Below are positions 1 to 13,500 of a stretch of 64,000 nt of DNA, in pieces; position 1 is the first letter of the stretch; every line of letters begins with the position of its first letter. This stretch comes from Portibacter marinus. GTDB taxonomy: Bacteria > Bacteroidota > Bacteroidia > Chitinophagales > Saprospiraceae. The position numbers and the translations under genes were made by a program. The stretch is from contig NZ_JAJNKB010000003.1 in assembly GCF_021533195.1 (NCBI RefSeq), positions 1 to 64,000 of the forward strand, given 5' to 3'. Below the pieces are notes generated by a model that had not been told where the DNA came from, ran no database searches, and was given only the letters and a program-made list of their open reading frames with translations.

Positions 1-3000
1 AAATATCAGAAGACTGTACTCCGGCAAAGTTCGCTAACCAAGCCTGGTAATCAGTATTGACTGCTGGATCACTACCCTGGCACTCTGCAGTACCATCTGC
101 ACCTTCATCATCAATGGTTGGTGGTGTAGTATCTGTTATGGTGAAGATTCTAAACACTGAATTGGTCAGTCCACACTCATCTGTAGAAATAAACTCTACT
201 TGTATCTCATCCACACAATCACTGCTGTTCCATGGTCCTTCAATATAACTCAACGTTATCTCGCCGCATATGTCTGAAGACTGAACGCCTGCAAAGTTCG
301 CTAACCATGCTTGGTAATCAGTATTTGCAGAAGGATCGCTGCCCTGACACTCTGCAGTACCATCTGCTCCTTCATCATCAATCGATGGTATCGTTGTATC
401 TGTAATCGTGAAAGTTCTGAAAACTGAGTTGGTCAATCCACACTCATCTGTAGAAATAAACTCTACCTGGATCTCATCCACACAATCACTGCTGTTCCAT
501 GGTCCTTCAACATAACTAAGTGTTATCTCTCCACATATATCTGAAGGCTGCACGCCTGCAAAGTTGGCCAACCATGCCTGGTAATCTGTATTAACTGCTG
601 GATCGCTGCCCTGGCACTCTGCAGTTCCATCAGCTCCTTCATTGTCAATGGTTGGTGGTGTTGTATCCGTTATGGTGAAGATTCTGAATACTGAATTGGT
701 CAGTCCGCACTCATCTGTAGAAATAAACTCTACCTGAATCTCATCCACACAATCACTGCTGTTCCATGGTCCTTCAACATAACTCAACGTTATCTCGCCG
801 CATATGTCTGAAGACTGTACTCCCGCAAAATTAGCTAACCAAGCCTGGTAATCTGTATTTGCAGATGGGTCACTACCCTGACACTCCGCCGTACCATCAG
901 CTCCCGGATCATCAATCGATGGGATCGTTGTATCTGTTATCGTGAATGTTCTGAATACTGAATTGGTCAATCCACACTCATCTGTAGAAATAAACTCTAC
1001 TTGTATCTCATCCACACAATCGCTGCTGTTCCATGGTCCTTCTATATAACTCAAGGTTATCTCGCCGCATATGTCTGAAGACTGAACGCCTGCAAAGTTA
1101 GCCAACCAAGCCTGGTAATCTGTATTGACTGCTGGATCGCTGCCCTGGCACTCTGCAGTTCCATCAGCTCCTTCATTGTCAATGGTTGGTGGTGTAGTAT
1201 CTGTAATCGTGAAGATTCTGAAAACTGCATTGGTCAGTCCACACTCATCTGTAGAAATAAATTCAACCTGAATCTCATCCACACAATCACTACTATTCCA
1301 TGGTCCTTCTATATAACTAAGTGTGATCGCTCCACATATATCTGAAGATTGTACTCCTGCAAAGTTAGCTAACCATGCCTGGTAATCTGTATTAACTGCT
1401 GGATCGCTGCCCTGGCACTCTGCAGTACCATCAGCTCCCGGATCATCAATCGATGGGATCGTTGTATCTGTAATCGTAAAAGTTCTGAATACTGAGTTAG
1501 TCAGTCCACACTCATCTGTAGAAATAAACTCTACCTGAATCTCATCCACACAATCGCTGCTGTTCCATGGTCCTTCAACATAACTAAGTGTTATCTCTCC
1601 ACATATATCTGAAGACTGTACGCCTGCAAAGTTCGCCAACCATGCCTGGTAATCTGAATTTGCAGATGGGTCACTGCCCTGGCACTCTGCAGTTCCGTCA
1701 GCTCCCGGATCGTCAATCGATGGGATCGTTGTATCTGTAATCGTGAATGTTCTGAATACTGAATTGGTCAATCCACACTCATCTGTAGAAATAAACTCTA
1801 CTTGTATCTCATCCACACAATCTTCAAGTCTCCAAATGCCTTCAATGTAACTAAGTGTTATCTCTCCACATATATCAGAAGACTGAACGCCTGCAAAGTT
1901 CGCTAACCAAGCCTGGTAATCTGTATTTGCAGAAGGATCACTGCCCTGGCACTCTGCAGTTCCATCTGCTCCTTCATTGTCAATGGTTGGTGGTGTAGTA
2001 TCTGTTATGGTGAAGATTCTAAACACTGAATTGGTCAGTCCACACTCATCTGTAGAAATAAACTCTACCTGAATCTCATCCACACAATCACTGCTGTTCC
2101 ATGGTCCTTCAACATAACTCAAGGTGATCGCTCCACATATATCTGAAGACTGTACTCCGGCAAAGTTGGCTAACCATGCCTGGTAATCTGTATTAACTGC
2201 TGGATCGCTGCCCTGGCACTCTGCCGTACCATCAGCTCCCGGATCGTCAATGGATGGGATCGTTGTATCTGTAATCGTGAATGTTCTGAATACTGAATTG
2301 GTCAGTCCGCACTCATCTGTAGAAATAAACTCTACCTGAATCTCATCCACACAATCACTGCTGTTCCATGGTCCTTCAACATAACTCAACGTTATCTCGC
2401 CGCATATGTCTGAAGACTGTACTCCCGCAAAATTAGCTAACCAAGCCTGGTAATCTGTATTTGCAGATGGGTCACTACCCTGACACTCTGCGGTTCCATC
2501 AGCACCTTCACTGTCAATGGTTGGTGGTGTTGTATCCGTTATGGTGAAGATTCTGAATACTGAATTGGTCAGTCCACACTCATCTGTAGAGATAAATTCT
2601 ACCTGGATCTCATCCACACAATCGCTGCTGTTCCATGGTCCTTCAACATAACTCAAGCTGATCGCTCCACAAATATCAGAAGACTGTACTCCGGCAAAGT
2701 TCGCTAACCAAGCCTGGTAATCAGTATTGACTGCTGGATCACTACCCTGGCACTCTGCGGTACCATCTGCACCTTCATCATCAATGGTTGGTGGTGTTGT
2801 ATCAGTTATGGTGAAGATTCTGAATACTGAATTGGTCAATCCACACTCATCTGTTGAGATAAACTCTACCTGGATCTCATCCACACAATCACTGCTGTTC
2901 CATGGTCCTTCAATATAACTAAGTGTTATCTCTCCACATATATCTGAAGACTGTACACCTGCAAAGTTCGCTAACCAAGCCTGGTAATCTGAATTCGCAG

Positions 3001-6000
3001 AAGGGTCACTACCCTGGCACTCTGCAGCACCATCCGCTCCCGGATCATCAATCGATGGGATCGTTGTATCTGTAATCGTAAATGTTCTGAATACTGAATT
3101 GGTCAATCCACACTCATCTGTAGAAATAAACTCTACTTGTATCTCATCCACACAATCACTGCTGTTCCATGGTCCTTCAATATAACTCAACGTTATCTCG
3201 CCGCATATATCAGAAGACTGAACGCCTGCAAAGTTAGCTAACCATGCCTGGTAATCAGTATTTGCAGATGGATCGTTGCCTTGACACTCTGCAGTTCCAT
3301 CTGCTCCTTCATTGTCAATGGTTGGTGGTGTTGTATCCGTTATGGTGAAGATTCTGAATACTGAATTGGTCAATCCACACTCATCTGTAGAAATAAATTC
3401 TACCTGAATCTCATCTACACAATCACTGCTGTTCCATGATCCTTCAACATAACTCAACGTTATCTCGCCGCATATGTCTGAAGAATTAACGCCTGCAAAG
3501 TTGGCTAACCAAGCCTGGTAATCTGTATTGACTGCTGGATCGCTACCCTGGCACTCTGCAGTTCCATCAGCTCCTTCATTGTCAATGGTTGGTGGTGTTG
3601 TATCCGTTATGGTGAAGATTCTGAAAACTGAATTGGTCAGTCCACACTCATCTGTAGAAATAAACTCTACCTGGATCTCATCCACACAATCACTGCTGTT
3701 CCATGGTCCCTCAACATAACTAAGCGTTATCTCGCCGCATATGTCTGAAGACTGTACTCCCGCAAAGTTCGCCAACCAAGCCTGGTAATCTGTATTTGCT
3801 GAAGGATCACTTCCCTGACACTCTGCTGCGCTGTCTGCACCTGGATCATCAATCGATGGGATCGTTGTATCTGTAATCGTGAAAGTTCTGAATACTGAAT
3901 TGGTCAATCCACACTCATCTGTAGAAATAAACTCTACCTGAATCTCATCCACACAATCACTGCTGTTCCATGGTCCCTCAACATAACTCAATGTGATCGC
4001 TCCACATATATCAGAAGACTGTACTCCCGCAAAGTTCGCCAACCATGCCTGGTAATCTGAATTTGCAGATGGGTCACTGCCCTGGCACTCTGCAGTTCCG
4101 TCAGCTCCCGGATCGTCAATCGATGGGATCGTTGTATCTGTAATCGTGAATGTTCTGAAAACTGAGTTGGTCAATCCACACTCATCTGTAGAAATAAACT
4201 CTACCTGAATCTCATCCACACAATCACTGCTGTTCCATGGTCCTTCAACATAACTCAACGTTATCTCGCCGCATATGTCTGAAGAATTAACGCCTGCAAA
4301 GTTGGCCAACCAAGCCTGGTAATCAGTATTGACTGCTGGATCACTTCCCTGACACTCTGCAGTACCATCCACTCCCGGATCATCAATCGATGGGATCGTT
4401 GTATCTGTTATCGTGAAAGTTCTGAACACTGAATTGGTCAATCCGCACTCATCTGTAGAAATAAACTCTACTTGTATCTCATCCACACAATCACTGCTGT
4501 TCCATGGTCCTTCAATATAACTCAACGTTATCTCGCCGCATATGTCTGAAGACTGAACGCCTGCAAAGTTCGCTAACCATGCCTGGTAATCAGTATTTGC
4601 AGAAGGATCGCTGCCCTGACACTCTGCAGTACCATCTGCTCCTTCATCATCAATCGATGGTATCGTTGTATCTGTAATCGTGAAAGTTCTGAAAACTGAG
4701 TTAGTCAGTCCACACTCATCTGTAGAAATAAACTCTACCTGGATCTCATCCACACAATCACTACTATTCCATGGTCCCTCCACATAACTAAGCGTTATCT
4801 CGCCGCATATGTCTGAAGACTGTACTCCTGCAAAATTAGCTAACCATGCCTGGTAATCTGTATTAACTGCTGGATCGCTGCCCTGACACTCTGCAGTACC
4901 ATCTGCTCCTTCACTGTCAATGGTTGGTGGTGTAGTATCCGTTATGGTGAAAGTTCTGAATACTGAATTGGTCAATCCACACTCATCTGTAGAAATAAAC
5001 TCGACCTGAATCTCATCCACACAATCACTGCTGTTCCATGGTCCCTCAACATAACTCAATGTGATCGCTCCACATATATCAGAAGACTGTACTCCCGCAA
5101 AGTTCGCCAACCATGCCTGGTAATCTGTATTAACTGCTGGATCGCTGCCCTGGCACTCTGCAGTTCCGTCAGCTCCCAAATCGTCAATCGATGGGATCGT
5201 TGTATCTGTAATGGTGAATGTTCTGAAAACTGAGTTGGTCAATCCACACTCATCTGTAGAAATAAACTCTACCTGAATCTCATCCACACAATCACTGCTG
5301 TTCCATGGTCCTTCAACATAACTCAACGTTATCTCGCCGCATATGTCTGAAGACTGAACGCCTGCAAAGTTGGCCAACCAAGCCTGGTAATCAGTATTGA
5401 CTGCTGGATCACTACCCTGGCACTCTGCAGTACCATCCGCTCCCGGATCGTCAATCGATGGGATCGTTGTATCTGTTATCGTGAAAGTTCTGAACACTGA
5501 ATTGGTCAATCCACACTCATCTGTAGAGATATATTCTACCTGAATCTCATCCACACAATCACTGCTATTCCATGGTCCTTCAATATAACTCAACGTTATC
5601 TCGCCGCATATGTCTGAAGACTGAACGCCTGCAAAGTTCGCCAACCAAGCCTGGTAATCTGTATTTGCTGAAGGATCACTTCCCTGACACTCTGCAGTTC
5701 CATCCGCTCCCGGATCATCAATCGCTGGGATCGTTGTATCTGTAATCGTAAATGTTCTATATACTGAATTGGTCAGTCCACACTCATCTGTAGAAATAAA
5801 CTCTACCTGGATCTCATCCACACAATCACTGCTATTCCATGGTCCTTCAACATAACTAAGTGTGATCGCTCCACATATATCAGAAGACTGCACACCTGCA
5901 AAGTTCGCCAACCAAGCCTGGTAATCTGTATTTGCAGAAGGATCACTTCCCTGACACTCTGCAGTACCATCTGTTCCCGGATCGTCAATCGATGGGATCG

Positions 6001-9000
6001 TTGTATCTGTAATCGTAAATGTTCTGATTACCGTATTGGTCAATCCACACTCATCCGTGGCAATGATCTCTACTTGAATCTCATCCACACAATCGGTACT
6101 GTTCCAGGAACCCTCGTTCACAGACAGAATTACATCACCACAAACATCGGTGGCCACTGCACTGGCAAATTGAGAAAGCCATGTCTGATATGCTGTATTC
6201 AATGCAGGATCATCTCCCTGACATTCTGCACTTCCATCACTACCCGTGTTGTCAAATGAAGGTGGCCTTGTATCCGTAATCGTAAATGTTCTAAAGACTG
6301 AATTGGTCAATCCACACTCATCTGTAGAGATAAATTCTACTTGTATCTCATCCACACAATCACTACTATTCCATGGTCCTTCAATATAACTAAGTGTGAT
6401 CTCTCCACATATATCTGAAGACTGTACACCTGCAAAGTTCGCTAACCAAGCCTGGTAATCAGTATTGACTGCTGGATCACTACCCTGACACTCTGCAGTA
6501 CCATCCGCTCCCGGATCATCAATCGATGGGATCGTTGTATCTGTTATCGTGAAAGTTCTGAACACTGAATTGGTCAATCCACACTCATCTGTAGAGATAA
6601 ACTCGACCTGGATCTCATCCACACAATCTTCAAGTCTCCAAATGCCTTCAATATAACTAAGTGTTATCTCTCCACATATATCTGAAGACTGTACTCCTGC
6701 AAAGTTGGCTAACCAAGCCTGGTAATCTGTATTTGCTGAAGGATCACTTCCCTGACACTCTGCAGTTCCATCCGCTCCCGGATCATCAATCGCTGGGATC
6801 GTTGTATCTGTAATCGTGAAAGTTCTGAATACTGAGTTAGTCAATCCACACTCATCTGTAGAGATAAATTCTACCTGGATCTCATCCACACAATCACTGC
6901 TATTCCATGGTCCTTCAACATAACTAAGTGTGATCGCTCCACATATATCAGAAGACTGCACACCTGCAAAGTTCGCCAACCAAGCCTGGTAATCTGTATT
7001 TGCAGAAGGATCACTTCCCTGACACTCTGCAGTACCATCTGTTCCCGGATCGTCAATCGATGGGATCGTTGTATCTGTAATCGTAAATGTTCTGATTACC
7101 GTATTGGTCAATCCACACTCATCCGTGGCAATGATCTCTACTTGAATCTCATCCACACAATCGGTACTGTTCCATGATCCCTCGTTCACAGACAGAATTA
7201 CATCACCACAAACATCGGTGGCCACTGCACTGGCAAATTGAGAAAGCCATGTCTGATATGCTGTATTCAATGCAGGATCATCTCCCTGACATTCTGCACT
7301 TCCATCACTACCCGTGTTGTCAAATGAAGGTGGCCTTGTATCCGTAATCGTAAATGTTCTAAAGACTGAATTGGTCAATCCACACTCATCTGTAGAGATA
7401 AATTCTACTTGTATCTCATCCACACAATCACTACTATTCCATGGTCCTTCAATATAACTAAGTGTGATCTCTCCACATATATCTGAAGACTGTACACCTG
7501 CAAAGTTCGCTAACCAAGCCTGGTAATCTGAATTCGCAGAAGGGTCACTACCCTGGCACTCTGCAGCACCATCCGCTCCCGGATCATCAATCGATGGGAT
7601 CGTTGTATCTGTAATCGTAAATGTTCTGAATACTGAATTGGTCAATCCACACTCATCTGTAGAGATAAATTCTACCTGGATCTCATCCACACAATCACTA
7701 CTGTTCCATGGTCCTTCAACATAACTAAGTGTTATCTCTCCACATATATCTGAAGACTGTACTCCGGCAAAGTTGGCCAACCAAGCCTGATAATCTGTAT
7801 TCAATGCAGGGTCGCTGCCCTGACATTCTGCTGCATCATCTGCTCCCGGATCATCAATCGATGGGATCGTTGTATCTGTAATGGTGAAAGTTCTGAAAAC
7901 TGAGTTAGTTAGTCCACATTCGTCTGTAGAGATAAATTCTACCTGGATCTCATCCACACAATCACTGCTGTTCCATGGTCCTTCAACATAACTCAACGTT
8001 ATCTCGCCGCATATGTCTGAAGACTGAACGCCTGCAAAGTTTGCTAACCAAGCCTGGTAATCAGTATTGACTTCTGGATCACTACCCTGGCACTCTGCCG
8101 TACCATCAGCTCCCGGATCATCAATCGATGGGATCGTTGTATCTGTAATCGTGAATGTTCTGATTACCGTATTGGTCAACCCACACTCATCCGTGGCAAT
8201 GATCTCTACTTGAATCTCATCCACACAATCGGTACTGTTCCAAGATCCCTCGATTACGGACAGAATTACATCACCACAAACATCGGTGGCCACTGCACTG
8301 GCAAATTGAGAAAGCCATGTCTGATATGCTGTATTCAATGCAGGATCATCTCCCTGACATTCTGCACTTCCATCACTACCCGTGTTGTCAAATGAAGGTG
8401 GCCTTGTATCCGTAATCGTAAATGTTCTAAAGACTGAATTGGTCAATCCACACTCATCTGTAGAAATAAACTCTACTTGTATCTCATCCACACAATCACT
8501 GCTGTTCCACGGTCCCTCAACATAACTAAGTGTGATCGCTCCACATATATCTGAAGACTGAACACCGGCAAAGTTGGCTAACCATGCCTGATAATCTGTA
8601 TTCAATTCAGGGTCACTGCCCTGACATTCTGCTGCATCATCTGCTCCCGGATCATCAATCGATGGGATCGTTGTATCTGTAATGGTGAATGTTCTGAAAA
8701 CTGAGTTGGTCAATCCACACTCATCTGTAGAAATAAACTCTACTTGTATCTCATCCACACAATCACTGCTGTTCCATGGTCCTTCAACATAACTCAACGT
8801 GATCGCTCCACATATATCTGAAGACTGTACTCCGGCAAAGTTGGCCAACCAAGCCTGGTAATCTGTATTTGCAGAAGGATCACTTCCCTGACACTCTGCA
8901 GTACCATCTGTTCCCGGATCGTCAATCGATGGGATCGTTGTATCTGTAATCGTAAATGTTCTGATTACCGTATTGGTCAATCCACACTCATCCGTGGCAA

Positions 9001-10560
9001 TGATCTCTACTTGAATCTCATCCACACAATCGGTACTGTTCCACGAGCCTTCATTGACCGATAAACTTACATTACCACATACATCGCTAACACTGACATC
9101 TGCAAATTGAGTTATCCAAGCCTGGTAGTCTGTATTTAAAGCCGGATCACTTCCCTGACATTCTGCACTTCCATCGCTGCCCGTATTATCAAAAGAAGGT
9201 GGTCTTGTATCCGTAATCGTAAATGTTCTGATTACCGTATTGGTCAACCCACACTCATCCGTGGCAATGATCTCTACTTGAATCTCATCCACACAATCGG
9301 TACTGTTCCATGATCCCTCGTTCACAGACAGAATTACATCACCACAAACATCGTTGGCCACTGCACTGGCAAATTGAGAAAGCCATGTCTGATATGCTGT
9401 ATTCAATGCAGGATCATCTCCCTGACATTCTGCACTTCCATCACTACCCGTGTTGTCAAATGAAGGTGGCCTTGTATCCGTAATCGTAAATGTTCTAAAG
9501 ACTGAGTTAGTTAGTCCACACTCATCAGTAGAAATAAACTCTACTTGTATCTCATCCACACAATCACTGCTGTTCCATGGTCCCTCAACATAACTAAGCG
9601 TTATCGCTCCGCATATATCTGAAGACTGTACTCCTGCAAAGTTAGCCAACCAAGCCTGATAATCTGTATTCAATGCAGGGTCGCTGCCCTGACATTCTGC
9701 TGCATCATCTGCTCCCGGATCATCAATCGATGGGATCGTTGTATCTGTAATGGTGAAAGTTCTGAAAACTGAATTAGTCAGTCCACACTCATCTGTAGAG
9801 ATAAACTCTACTTGAATCTCATCTACGCAATCTTCTAGTCTCCAAATTCCTTCGACATAACTCAACGTTATCGCTCCACATATATCTGAAGACTGAACAC
9901 CTGCAAAGTTCGCCAACCAAGCCTGGTAATCTGTATTTGCAGATGGGTCACTTCCCTGACACTCTGCAGCACCATCTGCTCCCGGATCGTCAATCGATGG
10001 GATCGTTGTATCTGTAATCGTAAATGTTCTGATTACCGTATTGGTCAATCCACACTCGTCTGTGGCAATGATCTCTACTTGAATCTCATCCACACAATCG
10101 GTACTGTTCCACGAGCCTTCATTGACCGATAAACTTACATTACCACATACATCGCTAACACTGACATCTGCAAATTGAGTTATCCAAGCCTGGTAGTCTG
10201 TATTTAAAGCCGGATCACTTCCCTGACATTCTGCACTTCCATCGCTACCTGTATTATCAAACGAAGGTGGCCTTGTGTCTGTTATTGTAAATGTTCTGAT
10301 TACCGTATTGGTCAACCCACACTCATCCGTGGCAATGATCTCTACTTGAATCTGATCCACACAATCGGTGCTGTTCCAAGACCCCTCGATTACAGACAAA
10401 CTTACATCCCCACAAACGTCGCTTACTTCTACGTCCGCAAATCGCAAAATCCAATCTTGATAGTCTGTATTATCAGCTGGGATCTCACCCTGACACTCTG
10501 AATTTTCATCATTTCCAGTATTTTCAAATTCCGGTGCTGTACTATCTACAATTGTCAATG
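1..10560 (-). repeat. Tandem array of 267-bp (89-residue) units, about 39.5 units in window
   Basis: A recurring anchor (the Tyr-Gln-Ala-Trp codons, read as ctggtaatc on the plus strand) falls at 44+267k for k=0 to 39. I checked k=0,1,2,20,23,27,30,31,34,35,38,39 and all fit exactly. Each unit has four Cys, in motifs AECQG, SDICG, DCVDEIQVE and TDECGLTN. Two classes occur. Class A carries WLANFAGVQSSDICG. Class B carries TDVCG or SDVCG with SVNEGSWNSTDC and IIATDECGLTNTVIRT, at k=23,27,31,34,35,38 and 39. The linker between units alternates between TTPPTID and TTIPSID forms. The unit resembles a HYR/Ig-like beta-sandwich module; that fold is inferred. Confidence 0.95.
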
Positions 10561-13500
10561 TGGCTTGTCTTGTCGTAACTTGATCACATTCGTCGGTAAT
10601 GAAGTAAGTTACTGTAATGGTAGAATTACAAAAATCAGAAAAATCAGAAAAATCATAATCACTGGTAACCGTCAATTCACCACAGAGGTCATTACTACAA
10701 TTTTCCAATCTGGTAATATTAGTCTGGTTCCAGAAATCAGCAAATGTTTCATTGAAATCATCTTCACATTCAAAAACATCGTCCAAAGGATCGCAGGTGA
10801 CTTCTGGTGCCGTGTTATCAACAACACTCAACGTAGCCTGCCTCGTGGTCACATTATCACAATCATCTAAGATGCTATAGGTCACAACCAAATCTCCTGT
10901 GAAGCCACAACCATCTGTCAGATTTAAATAATCATAATTACTTTCCACTCTTATATCACTGCATTCATCAGAACTACAATCGATTAGAGTCTGAATATTA
11001 ATAGCATTCCAATTATCTGCATAAGCCTTATTTGCAACAGGGCCATCACATTCTAATGTCTCACTTACGGGATCACAATCGACAGTAGGTGCAGTATTGT
11101 CCGTTATTGTAATGTTTGCCACAGTTTGAATAAAATATCCGCAGTCATCCGTCGCTGTAAACGTAACGTCGACGCTTCCTGCACTCCCACAAATAATATC
11201 TAATCCACTATAATTATGTGACCAGGTAATTTCACTACAATCATCATCAGCCGTTGCACCTCCATTCATATTCAGCCATGATTGAATATCTGCATCCTGT
11301 GTAGAGTCGTTACAATCTAAATTCAAATCAAAAGGAGGGGTTGTAATTGACGGAACTGAAGTATCCTCAAATTCAATAGTCGCTACGAAAGAAGTGAAGT
11401 TTCCACAATCATCTGTAATGGTATAAGTCACTGAGATATTGAATTCATTTCCACAACCTACAGGAGTATCATCAAATACATAGTCATCAGTAATTACATA
11501 AGTGCCACAAAAGTCTATTAAACAGTTATTAAGTGTTTGTAGATTGTCAGCATGCCATTGGTCAGCAACATTTTCATTAATAGTCGATCCTTCACATTCA
11601 ACTGTTTCACTAAATGAAGTCAGTGGACAAAAAGTGAGGCTAGGAGGTGTATTGTCTTCTACGGTAAAAGTAGCAGTTGTGCTTGAGCTGTTGCCACACT
11701 CATCCGTCACAAAGAAAGTGACTTCAACAGATCCAGTCTCTCCACATTCATCACTCAAAACAGGGTTCGCTGGAAAATAAGTCCAAACAAGGTCTGCTTC
11801 ATCTGTACAATTATCAGTAGCAGCAGCTCCGGCATGGTTATCAAGCCAATCCTGCAATTGATTGTCAATCTCTTCAGCATCACATTCTAGAATTATATCA
11901 TTGGCTTCAGGGTCAATAATAGGATTTGTGGTATCATTTATCAATATGGTCTGCTCACAAGTTGCCGTATTTCCGCATCCATCTGCAATTTCATACACTC
12001 TTGTTATGGTCTCCGGACAAGTTTGATTATCGGAATCTTCATCAATAAATGCAAAGCTACTGGGATCTACAGGACAATTGTCTGAGTATATCCCACCACC
12101 ATTTAAAAAGTCATCCCATACAGTGTATTCAGGAACCTCTGAAATGTCACATTGGCCAGATAAAGTAGGTGGACAAGTCAATATTGGTGGGTCAGGATCA
12201 AAGGTTATTTCTATTTCAGTGTAATCCTCATCACAATCTACCACTACATCTGGATCCGTTACTGTCAGGCCAATGGTGTAAGTACCACAATCGTCATATC
12301 GATAATTCCCTACTTCAAAATTATCAGAACTTCCATCTCCAAAGTCCCACTCATATTCTAAATTCGAAGTGCCAGTGTTATCAGAAGATCCACTGGCAAT
12401 AAACCAAACATTTAAATCACATTCATCAAATATGATTTCAATATCAGCCACTGGTTGGTACTGTTCAATCACATTGAAATTGTATGTAAAACTTCTTTCA
12501 CAATCAAATATCATTCTATTGTCTAAAACATAAAGCGAATATTGACCCGGACCTGGTGCATCGAAAAAAGGTTGATTGCCAGTCCTGATAATGCTACCTG
12601 AGCCTAAAGGTCCATCATAGGCATCGTACCAAGTATAGCTAAAGGTTGGCTCCTGCGGATCAATCTCTGCAGTCACTCTTTCTGGAAAATCCCCTTCACA
12701 TACTGTGACATCATCTAAATCCACAATGATCTGAGGGATTACTTGGATATTGACCGTGTCACAAACTAGTATGCCCGTGTTGCCACAGTTTTCATCGACG
12801 AATTCTCCACAAACTTGATATTCATAATCTTCAACCTGATCTAAATCACCTGGAGGTGTAAACGTAGGATTTAAACAATCCAATGTGGGAGTTCCACAGT
12901 CTAAATAATCTAAGTCACCGTAAATTTCAGTCCACACAATGTTCTCCAGGACCACTGTGCTGGTGACATTCAATTCATAATTACAGCTCACTTGATCATC
13001 CAGAAGTACTACTTGATCACCAAATGATTCTGCAGCGATCCCTTCTATCGTAACGCAGTAATCATTTTGACCTGGTTTACACACAGGAATATAGAATGGT
13101 CCCGCACCCGTAAGACACAATTCTCCTCCATCACCAATAAAATCATTCATGCTATACTGAGTGCCACCACACACATTGTTGGGATCATTGGTAAACTTTA
13201 TATCACCGGACTGTGCATTAGCTCCCGATATGATGATTCTAATTCCAACGGTCTGAGGATGTGTTGTTACTTCTATGATACTACAACCTGCATTGTCATT
13301 AAGCTCATCTCCACAACATGGAACTTTCTGCTTTCCTAAAATTTCTTGAGAGACAAAGGCTTCTGGTCCAGAGGATAAGTCAAATTCATAGAACTCAACT
13401 GTATTGAGGGGACAGGGGTAGATATCTGTAGGTCCAACTTCAGGACAAGGCTGTGCCTTAAAATCGACGGGGATAACAAATAGTAGAACAAGGAATAGAG

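Noticed and set aside
57-8395. Many small plus-strand frames of 61-63 residues, some identical in sequence
   Set aside because: They are antisense shadows of the minus-strand 267-bp repeat and recur at multiples of 267 bp; no independent start or gene signal supports them.
1-10560. Regular repeats as a possible CRISPR array or satellite DNA
   Set aside because: The period is 267 bp, in frame, protein-coding throughout, with no unique spacers and no cas genes.
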